This document shows, one piece after another, positions 6,465-14,327 of a stretch of 33,789 nt of DNA. Source of the stretch: an uncultured Clostridia bacterium. Lineage in GTDB: Bacteria; Bacillota; Clostridia; Oscillospirales; Oscillospiraceae. The notes beneath the pieces were generated by a model. It was not told where the DNA came from. It worked only from the letters and a program-made list of their open reading frames with translations, and did not search any database. The DNA lies in contig CANBCW010000023.1 in NCBI GenBank assembly GCA_947367115.1, positions 1 to 33,789 of the forward strand. The letters run 5' to 3'. How positions within the stretch are numbered: the first letter of the stretch is position 1; the number at the start of each line of letters is the position of its first letter. The position numbers and the translations under genes were made by a program.

Positions 6465-7667
6465 ATGAGCAGCCTGAATCAAACACCCTCCGGGGAGCGG
6501 ATCCATATTGCCTTCTTTGGACGACGTAATGCGGGGAAGTCCAGCCTGGTCAATGCATTTACTGGGCAGGAAATGGCCATTGTTTCTGACGTAAAGGGAA
6601 CTACCACCGATCCGGTGTCCAAGGCCATGGAGCTGCTGCCTCTTGGCCCGGTGCAGATCATCGATACTCCCGGTATCGATGATGAAGGGGAGCTGGGGAC
6701 TCTGCGGGTTCGCAGGACGCGGCAGGTGCTGAACAGGACGGATCTTGCCATTGTTGTTGCCGACGCTGCCCAGCCCATAGGGGAAGCGGAAGAGGAACTG
6801 CTTACTATGATTCGGGCAAAAAATATCCCTTATATTTGGGTGCGGAATAAGGCCGATCTGTTGGAGCAGATCCCGGAAGATGGTTTTTATGCCAGTGCGA
6901 AAACAGGCTATCATATCCATGAGCTGAAAGAACTTGCGGCAAAAACTGCGCTGCGCGAGGAAACGAAACGCCCACTGGTCTCAGATCTTCTCGCCCCCGG
7001 TGATGTGGCTGTGTTGGTGGTGCCCATTGATAAGGCAGCGCCCAAGGGAAGGCTGATCCTGCCCCAGCAGCAGACCATCCGGGATATTCTGGAGGCGGGG
7101 GCATCCGCGCTGGTATGCAGAGATACGGAGCTGGTGGATACATTGGCCAAGCTGGTGCAGCCACCGAAAATGGTCATCACGGATTCTCAGGTATTTGGTA
7201 AGGTAAGCAAGATGGTATCGAAGGAGATTCTCCTGACATCCTTTTCTATCCTGATGGCTCGATACAAAGGAGATCTGCCTTTGACCGTCAGCGGTGTGGC
7301 AGCGGTGGACAGCCTGAGAGATGGTGACAAGGTGTTGATTGCGGAGGGGTGTACCCACCACCGGCAATGCGGCGATATCGGCACAGTGAAAATTCCGAAC
7401 TGGATCCGAAGGCACACCGGTGCGGATCCGGATTTCGTGTTTACTTCCGGCAGCCAGTTCCCGGAGGATGTCAGCGGCTATCAGCTTGTGATCCATTGCG
7501 GCGGCTGTACGCTGCCGGAGCGGGAGATGCGGTATCGGCAGCAATGCTGCGCTGATCAGGGAATTCCCATTACCAATTACGGTATCCTGATCGCGTATCT
7601 CAACGGTATTCTCCATCGGACGCTGGAACCGTTCCCGGATATTGGAAAACTTCTTAAAGAAATCTGA
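6465..7667 (+). CDS. hydF: [FeFe] hydrogenase H-cluster maturation GTPase HydF
   Basis: Scaffold GTPase of 400 aa that assembles the [2Fe] subcluster and hands it to apo-HydA. The N-terminal Era-like GTPase has the P-loop GRRNAGKSS (19-27), switch I TTTDP, DTPG and NKAD. A middle dimerisation domain is followed by a C-terminal cluster-binding domain. EGCTHH and HCGGC, about 50 residues apart, supply the CxH and CxxC iron-sulfur ligands. The start has GGAG seven bases upstream, after a second GGAG. It is separated from hydG by 110 bp of AT-richer DNA, so it may have its own promoter or rely on read-through. An intrinsic terminator follows. Confidence 0.96.
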   Translation: MSSLNQTPSGERIHIAFFGRRNAGKSSLVNAFTGQEMAIVSDVKGTTTDPVSKAMELLPLGPVQIIDTPGIDDEGELGTLRVRRTRQVLNRTDLAIVVADAAQPIGEAEEELLTMIRAKNIPYIWVRNKADLLEQIPEDGFYASAKTGYHIHELKELAAKTALREETKRPLVSDLLAPGDVAVLVVPIDKAAPKGRLILPQQQTIRDILEAGASALVCRDTELVDTLAKLVQPPKMVITDSQVFGKVSKMVSKEILLTSFSILMARYKGDLPLTVSGVAAVDSLRDGDKVLIAEGCTHHRQCGDIGTVKIPNWIRRHTGADPDFVFTSGSQFPEDVSGYQLVIHCGGCTLPEREMRYRQQCCADQGIPITNYGILIAYLNGILHRTLEPFPDIGKLLKEI

Positions 7668-7672
7668 ATTAT

Positions 7673-7705
7673 CAGGGCTTCCGTTGGCGGAAGCCCTGGT
7701 TTTTT
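7673..7705 (+). terminator. Intrinsic terminator after hydF
   Basis: Perfect 11-bp stem CAGGGCTTCCG/CGGAAGCCCTG with loop TTGG, followed by G and six T; it begins five bases after the hydF stop. Confidence 0.92.
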
Positions 7706-7729
7706 CTTTGATTTGTTCAAATTATATAG

Positions 7730-8076
7730 CGTGGCGGTAACATTTCCTGCTGCCGTCTGAGCTTCAATATTCCCACCTTGCCGGATGATTCCCTGACCAT
7801 CTCCAAGGATTTGGATACGGATGCGCTGGGTACACAGACTTATCAGTTCCGGGTTCTGACTGAGAACGGCGACCTGTATATTCCGGCCAACGCCGCGTAT
7901 ACCCTTACCGGCACCGACGAGGTGGGCTATACCGATGAAAACGGTTTGCCCTGGCTGCAGAGGAAATTACCTCGAATGTGGTGGGTGTCACCAATATGGT
8001 GGATATCTCCAAGCTGGGGGTCTTTGACAGACCGGCAGGCTGGCACCGTTCGGTGCGGGCCTGTATGCTATGGTAA
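7730..8076 (+). pseudogene. Frameshifted fragment of a surface/pilin-like protein
   Basis: Without a start site or ribosome binding site, one frame reads FNIPTLPDDSLTISKDLD, then TYQFRVLTENGDLY and AAYTLTGTDE. This resembles the beta-rich isopeptide/pilin-type domains (ITISK...YxFxV) of large clostridial surface proteins. Near 7954 the reading moves to another frame, which continues AAEEITSNVVGVTNMVDISKLGVFDRPAG and stops at 8076. Neither piece has a signal peptide or sorting signal. It looks like a residue left after deletion or recombination of a larger gene, lying between the hydF terminator and nadE. The family guess is from pattern only; the ORF-track reading after about 7950 is out of frame. 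Confidence 0.55.
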
Positions 8077-8111
8077 CGCCCCGGCCTTGCCTGAATGCGA
8101 AGCCGGGGCGT
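8076..8111 (-). other. Hairpin just downstream of nadE, possible weak terminator
   Basis: Ten-base perfect inverted repeat ACGCCCCGGC/GCCGGGGCGT with a 16-base loop, 12 bases past the nadE stop. No T-tract follows on the minus strand, so it may protect the 3' end or act with Rho rather than as a classical intrinsic terminator. Confidence 0.4.
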
Positions 8112-8123
8112 AAATGTTTGGTG

Positions 8124-10034
8124 TTACAGATTCTCGGCTTCATCCAGCCAAATGCGGGCGGAAGCATCGCTGGGCATCTGCCAGTCACCTCTGGGGCCAA
8201 GACCCACGGAGCCGACCTTCACACCGTCGGGCTGGCAGTTGCGCTTGAACTGCTGGGTAAAGAACCGGCGGTAGAAGTTCTTCAGCCACTTTTTAATGGT
8301 TTCGGCATCAAAGTCCCCTGCAAAGGCTCGGCAGGCCAAGGTGTAGATCTTGGTGGGAGTAAATCCGTAGCGTAGGGCGTAGAACAGGAAGAAATCATGC
8401 AAGGCGTAGGGGCCTACCAGATCTTCGGTTTTCTGGGCGATCTTACCTTCCGCATCCGGGGGCAGCAGCTCCGGGCTGATGGGGGTGTCCAGAATATCCA
8501 TGAGCACATCCCTGGCGGCAGCAAAGTCCGGCTGGGCGGCAATGGCCTCGATGATCCAGCGGATCAGGGTCTTGGGAATGGAGCCGTTGACACCGTACAT
8601 GCTCATGTGGTCGCCGTTGTAGGTGCACCAGCCCAGGGCAAGCTCGCTCAGGTCGCCGGTGCCCACCACGATTCCGCCGACGATGCTGGCATAGTCCATC
8701 AGAATCTGCGTCCGCTCTCGTGCCTGAGCGTTTTCAAAGGTGGCGTTGTGGACGTTGATATCATGGCCAATGTCCTTGAAATGTTGGGTCACAGCCTCCT
8801 TGATGGAAATTTCCTTGCTGGAGATTCCTAGCTTGCGCATCAGCTCCCAAGCGTTATTGTAGGTTCGGTCAGAGGTGCCGAAACAGGGCATGGTCACGCC
8901 GTAGACGCTGCTCAGGGGCTTGCCCAACTGCCGCATCGCCTCCACACTTACCAGCAGCGCCAGCGTCGAATCCAGTCCGCCAGATATGCCGATGACCGGG
9001 TTTGCGTTGATGGTGGCCAGCCGTTGCTTCAATCCCGCCACCTGAATGTTGAAGATCTCCATGCACCGCGCGTCCCGCTCGGCCTTGCTGGACGGTACAA
9101 AGGGCAGCTTGCGCAGGGGATAGAGTGTGCCGTCAGAGCGGAGGGGCTGCTCGCAGGGGGCACAGTCCAGTTTTTTAAAATACTGGCTCCGTCTGCGGTC
9201 TGCGCGAAGCCGTCCCAGATCGCAGTCCTGTACCAGCATATAGTCCGTGGCGATGAGGGGATCGTTTTCCGTGAGGATTCTTCCGTTCTCGGCAATCAGG
9301 CTGTGGCCGGAGTAAACCAGATCGGAAGATGATTCCGTATATCCGGCAGAGCAGAACGCGTATATGCAGTTACAGGATGCAGACCGGGTTTTGATGAGTT
9401 CCTTCCGGTAAGCACGCTTGCCCGCAATCTCGTTGGAAGCGGAAAGGTTCAGAATGATCTCAGCGCCGTCAATGGCAAGTTGTATCGAGGGGGAATTGGG
9501 TGCCATCAGATCTTCACAGATCTCGATCCCGCCTACGGCACCATCTCCAAATTTAATCGGCAAGCGGGGATCAATGATAATGCTCCAGCAGTCTTCGCTG
9601 GAAGCGACCCCCAGCTCCTCGGCAGTAATATATGCATCAAGCTTTTCTCCGGAAGAAAACCAGCGGTGCTCGTTGCCGGGAATATTGGTTTTGGGGATAA
9701 GGCCGTGTACAGAGCCGTGACGAATAACGGCAGCGCAGTTATACATCCGGGCTCCCAGCCGGACAGGTGTACCCACCACTACGGTAATCTCCGGGTGCTT
9801 GGCAGAACATTCTACAATCTGCTTCAGCCCCTCCTTGACGGCATGATGCAGCGCGTCCTGAAAGAACAGGTCGCCGCAGGAATATCCCGTCAGCGCCAGC
9901 TCAGGAAACAGCACGATGTCCGCCTTCTGCGCGTCTGCCTTCTCGATATAGGCGCAGATGTCGGCAGCATTTTTTTTCACGTCGCCCACCTTCACCGGTG
10001 GTACGGCGCAGGCAATACGAATAAAGTCCAGCAT
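8124..10034 (-). CDS. nadE: Glutamine-dependent NAD(+) synthetase
   Basis: Last step of NAD synthesis: ATP-dependent amidation of nicotinate adenine dinucleotide using ammonia from glutamine. At 636 aa it is the two-domain form. The N-terminal nitrilase-like glutaminase shows the Glu-Lys-Cys triad: Glu45 in FPELALTG, Lys115 in IPKTNIPG and Cys173 in EICEDLMAPN. The C-terminal synthetase has the PP-loop SGGLDS at 351-356 and GTGDLSELALGWCTYNGDH. The ATG has GGAGG seven bases upstream. It stands alone on the minus strand, divergent from trkH, with its own promoter. The nadD domain at 25745 supplies an earlier step of the same pathway. Confidence 0.96.
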   Translation of the reverse strand: MLDFIRIACAVPPVKVGDVKKNAADICAYIEKADAQKADIVLFPELALTGYSCGDLFFQDALHHAVKEGLKQIVECSAKHPEITVVVGTPVRLGARMYNCAAVIRHGSVHGLIPKTNIPGNEHRWFSSGEKLDAYITAEELGVASSEDCWSIIIDPRLPIKFGDGAVGGIEICEDLMAPNSPSIQLAIDGAEIILNLSASNEIAGKRAYRKELIKTRSASCNCIYAFCSAGYTESSSDLVYSGHSLIAENGRILTENDPLIATDYMLVQDCDLGRLRADRRRSQYFKKLDCAPCEQPLRSDGTLYPLRKLPFVPSSKAERDARCMEIFNIQVAGLKQRLATINANPVIGISGGLDSTLALLVSVEAMRQLGKPLSSVYGVTMPCFGTSDRTYNNAWELMRKLGISSKEISIKEAVTQHFKDIGHDINVHNATFENAQARERTQILMDYASIVGGIVVGTGDLSELALGWCTYNGDHMSMYGVNGSIPKTLIRWIIEAIAAQPDFAAARDVLMDILDTPISPELLPPDAEGKIAQKTEDLVGPYALHDFFLFYALRYGFTPTKIYTLACRAFAGDFDAETIKKWLKNFYRRFFTQQFKRNCQPDGVKVGSVGLGPRGDWQMPSDASARIWLDEAENL

Positions 10035-10066
10035 GGAAATTCCTCCATCCTTAATAAGTTGCCCTT

Positions 10067-10095
10067 ATCATAGCAGGATTTCCACGAAATTGCAA
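10067..10095 (-). promoter_or_regulatory. Promoter of nadE
   Basis: On the minus strand, TTGCAA and TATGAT with a 17-base spacer, about 33 bases upstream of the nadE ATG. Confidence 0.75.
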
Positions 10096-10152
10096 TGGTA
10101 TTCCACGATACGGTTGCTTTTGGCGCGAAATCTTTGGCTCGTGGAAAAAAAC

Positions 10153-10180
10153 TTGCAAAAGGGAGCAAAGTTGGTATAAT
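10153..10180 (+). promoter_or_regulatory. Promoter of the trkH-trkA operon
   Basis: TTGCAA and TATAAT with a 16-base spacer. The predicted start gives a leader of only about 55 nt, too short for a ydaO-type c-di-AMP riboswitch. Confidence 0.75.
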
Positions 10181-10241
10181 GGAAATCATATTATGCGAAG
10201 TGTACGGTTTTGTACCGGTAATCTGTTGGAGGTGATGGACT

Positions 10242-11621
10242 GTGAGCATACGGCAGAGGATCGTTCATTATGTCTCCGGGATGCGCCCCAAAAAACTGAA
10301 TGCCACGCAGATCGTGGCAATTGTGTTCGCCCTGATCATTCTTGCGGGCGCATTTCTTTTAACTTTGCCTGCCGCGTCCCGAACCGGCGTTTCCTGCGGC
10401 TTCCGTCCGGCACTTTTTACCGCCACATCCGCCACCTGTGTGACTGGACTTGTGCTGTATGATACATGGAGCCAGTGGAGCGGTTTTGGACAGACTGTGA
10501 TTATCTGCCTGATCCAATTGGGCGGCCTTGGCTTTATGAGCGTTGCCACCATGGTGGTATTCCTGCTTCGACGGAAGGTGGGGCTGAAGCAGCGTTTGGT
10601 CATGGCGCAGGCGTTGAGCCTGAATGATATGGATGGCGTTGTACGGCTGCAGAAGTGGGTCATCGTTGGGAGCTTGTCCATTGAAGCCATCGGCGCGCTG
10701 ATTTTGACATTGCGTTTTCTGCCGGAGTACGGCTTTGCCACTGCACTGAAATGGGGCGTGTTCCACGCAATATCTGCCTTCTGCAATGCGGGCTTTGATA
10801 TTTTTGGCTGCATCACTCCAGGCGCGAGCCTGATGGAATTTCAGTCCGATCCGGTTGTCCTGCTGACATTGGGTGCGCTTGTGATCATCGGCGGTCTGGG
10901 CTTTCTGGTTTGGGAAGAAGTCGTTCGGGTTCGCCGATTTAGAAAAATGAGCGTGTATACCCGGTTGGTGCTGGTGACAACGCTGGCACTGCTGATACTG
11001 GGGACTGTCGGCATTGCAGCGCTGGAGTGGAATAATCCGGCTACGCTTGGCGGTATGTCTTGGGGCGATAAGCTGCTGAACAGCTTTTTTCAGTCTGTCA
11101 CTGTTCGTACCGCCGGTTTTGCGGCTGTGGATCAGGCCGCACTGACGGACGCGGGAAAGGGCGCAACGATCGTTCTGATGTTGATCGGCGGCTCCTCCGG
11201 TTCCACAGCAGGCGGCGTAAAAACCGTTACGATGATGGTTCTGCTGCTGTTCCTCTGGACACGGGCTCGTGGGCGGAGTACGGTATGCGTTTTTCACCGC
11301 ACCATTCCAAACGGCCAGGTCATGAATGCCATGACGATTGTGGCTATTCTTGTAGGACTTGCCGTGTTTGGCGGCATTTTTATCTCCGCTACCTCGCCGG
11401 TGAGCTTTACGGATGGGCTTTATGAGTCCGTATCGGCGCTGGCTACCGTGGGACTGACTGCGGGGGTAACCACGAAGCTCAGTGCAGCGGCTCAGATATT
11501 GATGATTGTGTATATGTATTTCGGCCGTGTGGGCGTGCTGACCATCAGCCTTGGCTTCCTGATGGGGCGCGAGGCGGAGGAGCGGTTCCGCTACGCGCAG
11601 ACGAATTTGCTGATCGGATAA
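10242..11621 (+). CDS. trkH: Trk/Ktr-type potassium uptake channel subunit
   Basis: Integral membrane subunit of a TrkH/KtrB potassium transporter, 459 aa, with repeated M1-P-M2 units. Pore-loop-like segments around the four conserved glycines are visible: TATCVTGLVL, SAFCNAGFD, VRTAGFAAVD and ATVGLTAG. The stretch GGSSGSTAGGVKT lies just after the third pore and matches the gating-loop region of the family. The start is GTG (MSIRQRIVH) with GGAGGTGAT upstream; an ATG inside that site is out of frame. The RCK-domain partner follows after 12 bases. At this length KtrB-like and TrkH-like names are both used, so ktrB would also be acceptable. Confidence 0.92.
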   Translation: MSIRQRIVHYVSGMRPKKLNATQIVAIVFALIILAGAFLLTLPAASRTGVSCGFRPALFTATSATCVTGLVLYDTWSQWSGFGQTVIICLIQLGGLGFMSVATMVVFLLRRKVGLKQRLVMAQALSLNDMDGVVRLQKWVIVGSLSIEAIGALILTLRFLPEYGFATALKWGVFHAISAFCNAGFDIFGCITPGASLMEFQSDPVVLLTLGALVIIGGLGFLVWEEVVRVRRFRKMSVYTRLVLVTTLALLILGTVGIAALEWNNPATLGGMSWGDKLLNSFFQSVTVRTAGFAAVDQAALTDAGKGATIVLMLIGGSSGSTAGGVKTVTMMVLLLFLWTRARGRSTVCVFHRTIPNGQVMNAMTIVAILVGLAVFGGIFISATSPVSFTDGLYESVSALATVGLTAGVTTKLSAAAQILMIVYMYFGRVGVLTISLGFLMGREAEERFRYAQTNLLIG

Positions 11622-11633
11622 GGAGGATTTCCA

Positions 11634-12281
11634 ATGAAATCGTATGTTGTAGTCGGCCTTGGCCGATTTGGCGCTGAGGTTGCGGTAGCGCTGTGCCGTC
11701 TGGGGTGCGAGGTGTTGGCTATGGATATCAGCAGTGAGCTGGTTTCTGAGGTTGCCAATGATGTGACGCACGCAGTGGTTGGTGACGGTCAGGATAAAGA
11801 GGTTCTGCGTGCTTTGGGTGCCGGAGAATTTGACTGTGCCATCGTTGCCATCGGCGATGATCTTGCAGCCTCTGTGCTGGCTACTATGAATCTGAAGGAA
11901 CTGGGCGTGCCGAAGATCATCTGTAAGGCACATAATGAGACCCACCGCCGGGTGTTGGAAAAGCTGGGAGCTGATCAGGTGCTGATTCCTGAACAGGAGC
12001 AGGCAAACCGGCTGGCACGGAGCCTGTCTAACCCGAATGTGCTGGACTATATTGAACTGTCTGATGAGTACGGCATTATTGAGGTGCCTGCTCCCACGGT
12101 GTGGAGTGGCAAAAGCTTGCGGGAACTGAATGTCCGGGCGAAGCTGGGGGTAAATATCCTCGCTATCCGCCGCAATGGGAGCTTTACCGTATCTCCCGCT
12201 GCGGATTTTGCCATCGCCCAGGGCGATGTGATGGTGGTTCTTGGGGACAGCCGTGCGTTAAAGAAGGTGCAAAAGCTGTGA
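11634..12281 (+). CDS. trkA: Trk/Ktr potassium uptake regulatory subunit (RCK)
   Basis: Cytosolic gating subunit of 215 aa. The N-terminal RCK_N Rossmann domain has VVVGLGRFGAEVA and the acidic VLAMDIS for nucleotide binding (ATP/ADP or NAD). The RCK_C domain begins near residue 135 (IIEVPAPTVWSGKSLREL) and ends VMVVLGD. A single RCK_N/RCK_C pair is the KtrA layout rather than the doubled E. coli TrkA. RCK_C domains of Firmicutes KtrA bind c-di-AMP; whether this one does cannot be seen. The ribosome binding site is AAGGAGG. Its last bases overlap the next gene by 4 bp (GTGA). Confidence 0.94.
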   Translation: MKSYVVVGLGRFGAEVAVALCRLGCEVLAMDISSELVSEVANDVTHAVVGDGQDKEVLRALGAGEFDCAIVAIGDDLAASVLATMNLKELGVPKIICKAHNETHRRVLEKLGADQVLIPEQEQANRLARSLSNPNVLDYIELSDEYGIIEVPAPTVWSGKSLRELNVRAKLGVNILAIRRNGSFTVSPAADFAIAQGDVMVVLGDSRALKKVQKL

Positions 12282-13027
12282 ATGAGATCAGAATTACTGC
12301 AAGAAAAAATCCCCTGCTGCAGCAGGTACGGCGGCTCTTGAGTTCACGTAAGGAACGGGAAAACGCAGGCTTGTTTGTGGCTGACGGTACGAAGCTCCTG
12401 CGTGAAGCGGTGCAGCATTGGCCTGGCCTGGACACGGTGATCCTTTCCGATGGCATCGATGCGGAGGTGCCGGAACATGTGCGGCTCATTCGGGTGCCGG
12501 AGGATGTCATGGCCTCCATTTCTCCCATGCAGGCTCCGCAGGGGGCGCTGTTTCTGTGCCGTCTGCCGGAAAAAACGGTGTTCCAGCCAAAGCCCGGTAT
12601 GCTGCTTCTGGACGGTATTCAAGACCCCGGAAATTTGGGGACTATTTTACGGACGGCGGATGCGCTGGAAGTGCCGGTGGCACTGCTGGAAGGCTGCGCG
12701 GATCCTTATAATCATAAAACCGTCCGAGCTAGTATGGGCGCGGTGTTCCGCACCCCGATTGTCACCGCTGCCTGGCAGGAGGTACGAACGGCCTGCGCGG
12801 AACAGGAGATTCCTGTGGCTGTGACAGCCTTGAGTGAACGCGCGCGGGATCTGCGGCAGGCCGAATTAAAGAAGATGGCGGTGGTCATCGGCAGCGAGGG
12901 GCAGGGCGTAAGGCAGGAGATCCTGAACTGCGCGGACGCGGAACTGATTATCCCCATGAATCCCAACTGCGAGTCGCTGAACGCAGCCGTTGCGGCAGCC
13001 ATCGTCATGTGGCAGATGAAGCAATAA
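12278..13027 (+). CDS. SpoU/TrmH-family RNA 2'-O-ribose methyltransferase
   Basis: SPOUT-superfamily enzyme of 249 aa that methylates a ribose 2'-hydroxyl in rRNA or tRNA using SAM. An N-terminal substrate-binding region (ITARKNPLLQQVRRL...GLFVADGTKLLREA) precedes the trefoil-knot domain. The three SpoU motifs are visible: LLDGIQDPGNLGTILRTADA, VIGSEGQGV and IPMNPNCESLNAAVAAAIVMW. The start is a GTG overlapping the trkA stop, with GAAGGTG upstream; the ORF-track start at 12101 lies inside trkA in a shifted frame. The target nucleotide is not deducible; RlmB-like and YsgA-like enzymes share these motifs. Confidence 0.9.
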   Translation: MNEIRITARKNPLLQQVRRLLSSRKERENAGLFVADGTKLLREAVQHWPGLDTVILSDGIDAEVPEHVRLIRVPEDVMASISPMQAPQGALFLCRLPEKTVFQPKPGMLLLDGIQDPGNLGTILRTADALEVPVALLEGCADPYNHKTVRASMGAVFRTPIVTAAWQEVRTACAEQEIPVAVTALSERARDLRQAELKKMAVVIGSEGQGVRQEILNCADAELIIPMNPNCESLNAAVAAAIVMWQMKQ

Positions 13028-13049
13028 AGATAGAGAGGAGGCATCCCGG

Positions 13050-14309
13050 ATGCTGGTACATTGGATATGGCTTGCGACCCGCCCCGGTATGAATGACCGG
13101 ATGAAGGCAGCGGTGCTGGATCATTTTGGAGATCCGGAGGATGCTTTTTACGCCGACAGTACTGCGTATCAAAAGATAGAGGGATTGACGCAGGAGGGGA
13201 TTGATGCCCTCCGGGACAAGTCCTTAAACGAAGCAAAGAAGATCCTTGCCCAATGTACAGACAAGGATATCGGCATCCTGACTTATCGGGACGCGGCCTA
13301 TCCGGCGCGGCTTAAGAATATTTCCGACCCACCTCTGGTACTCTACTATAAGGGGCGGCTCCCGGATTTTGACGGACTGCCTGTGATTGCCGTGGTGGGC
13401 ACCCGGGAAGCGACAGGCTATGGCTTAACCGCTGCCAAGCGAATCGGGTACGGAATTGCCAAATGCGGTGGCGTGGTTGTGTCCGGCCTTGCTTTCGGCA
13501 TTGACGGTGTGGCTATGAGTGCTGCTTTGACAGCGGGCGGTATGGTGGTCGGTGTTCTGGGGTGCGGTGCCGATGTGGTTTATCCGCTGTCTAACCGTGG
13601 GCTGTTTGCAGACACGGAGCGGTGCGGCTGCCTGCTGACGGAGTTTCCTCCGGGGACACCGCCGCACAAATGGAATTTTCCAAAACGCAACCGCATTATC
13701 AGCGGCTTGAGCTGCGGTGTCGTGGTAGTGGAGGCACCGGTGCGAAGCGGTTCTTTGATCACGGCTCGTCAGGCGGCAGATCAGGGGCGGGATGTGTTTG
13801 TGGTGCCGGGGAATATTGATGTGCCCACCTGTGAAGGCAGCAATGCGCTGCTTCGTGACGGTGCCATTGCGGTACGCTCCGGCTGGGATATTCTCAGCGA
13901 GTATCAGTCGCTGTATCCCGACCGGATCCGGAAATTTGACCAAACAGGAACGCAGAGCGCCTATCCTGACGAGGTGGAGCGGGTTCGGGCGGAAACGGAG
14001 AAAAAACCTCTAAAGGTGGCACAAAAGCCCAACCTTTTGGATAAAATCAAGGCTCCGAACCGGAAAAAAGATAAAAAAGTCATTGACAACGGTGAGTCTA
14101 CGCCGTATATTGACGTGGAAAAGGAGCTGCCAGCGCTGACTGCCGATGAGCAGCTGATTGTAGAGCAATTGAAAAAGGGTCAGTGCCTTCGGGACGATAT
14201 CATCGCCGGAACGGAGCTTCCTGCGGGGCAGGTGGCCGCAGCACTGACCATGCTGGAGGTCAAAGGCATCATCCGGCGGCTGCCGGGAAATATGCTTGCA
14301 CTGAAGTAA
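13050..14309 (+). CDS. dprA: DNA-processing protein DprA
   Basis: Single-stranded-DNA-binding, RecA-loading protein used in natural transformation, 419 aa. An N-terminal helix-hairpin-helix-like part (KIEGLTQEGIDAL) is followed by the Rossmann domain with VVGTREATGYG, VSGLAFGIDGVA, GCGADVVYPLSNRGL, FPKRNRIISGLS and RSGSLITARQA. A charged linker leads to a C-terminal winged helix from about residue 355 (LTADEQLIVEQLKKGQCLRDDI). The ribosome binding site is GAGGAGG. It lies directly before topA, a common Firmicutes order. Presence of dprA alone does not show competence, as many non-competent bacteria keep it. Confidence 0.95.
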   Translation: MLVHWIWLATRPGMNDRMKAAVLDHFGDPEDAFYADSTAYQKIEGLTQEGIDALRDKSLNEAKKILAQCTDKDIGILTYRDAAYPARLKNISDPPLVLYYKGRLPDFDGLPVIAVVGTREATGYGLTAAKRIGYGIAKCGGVVVSGLAFGIDGVAMSAALTAGGMVVGVLGCGADVVYPLSNRGLFADTERCGCLLTEFPPGTPPHKWNFPKRNRIISGLSCGVVVVEAPVRSGSLITARQAADQGRDVFVVPGNIDVPTCEGSNALLRDGAIAVRSGWDILSEYQSLYPDRIRKFDQTGTQSAYPDEVERVRAETEKKPLKVAQKPNLLDKIKAPNRKKDKKVIDNGESTPYIDVEKELPALTADEQLIVEQLKKGQCLRDDIIAGTELPAGQVAAALTMLEVKGIIRRLPGNMLALK

Positions 14310-14327
14310 CGGAAATGGAGTAAAGGA

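Noticed and set aside
10181-10241. c-di-AMP (ydaO-type) riboswitch before the potassium transporter
   Set aside because: Leader is only about 55 nt and lacks the required two-fold structure.
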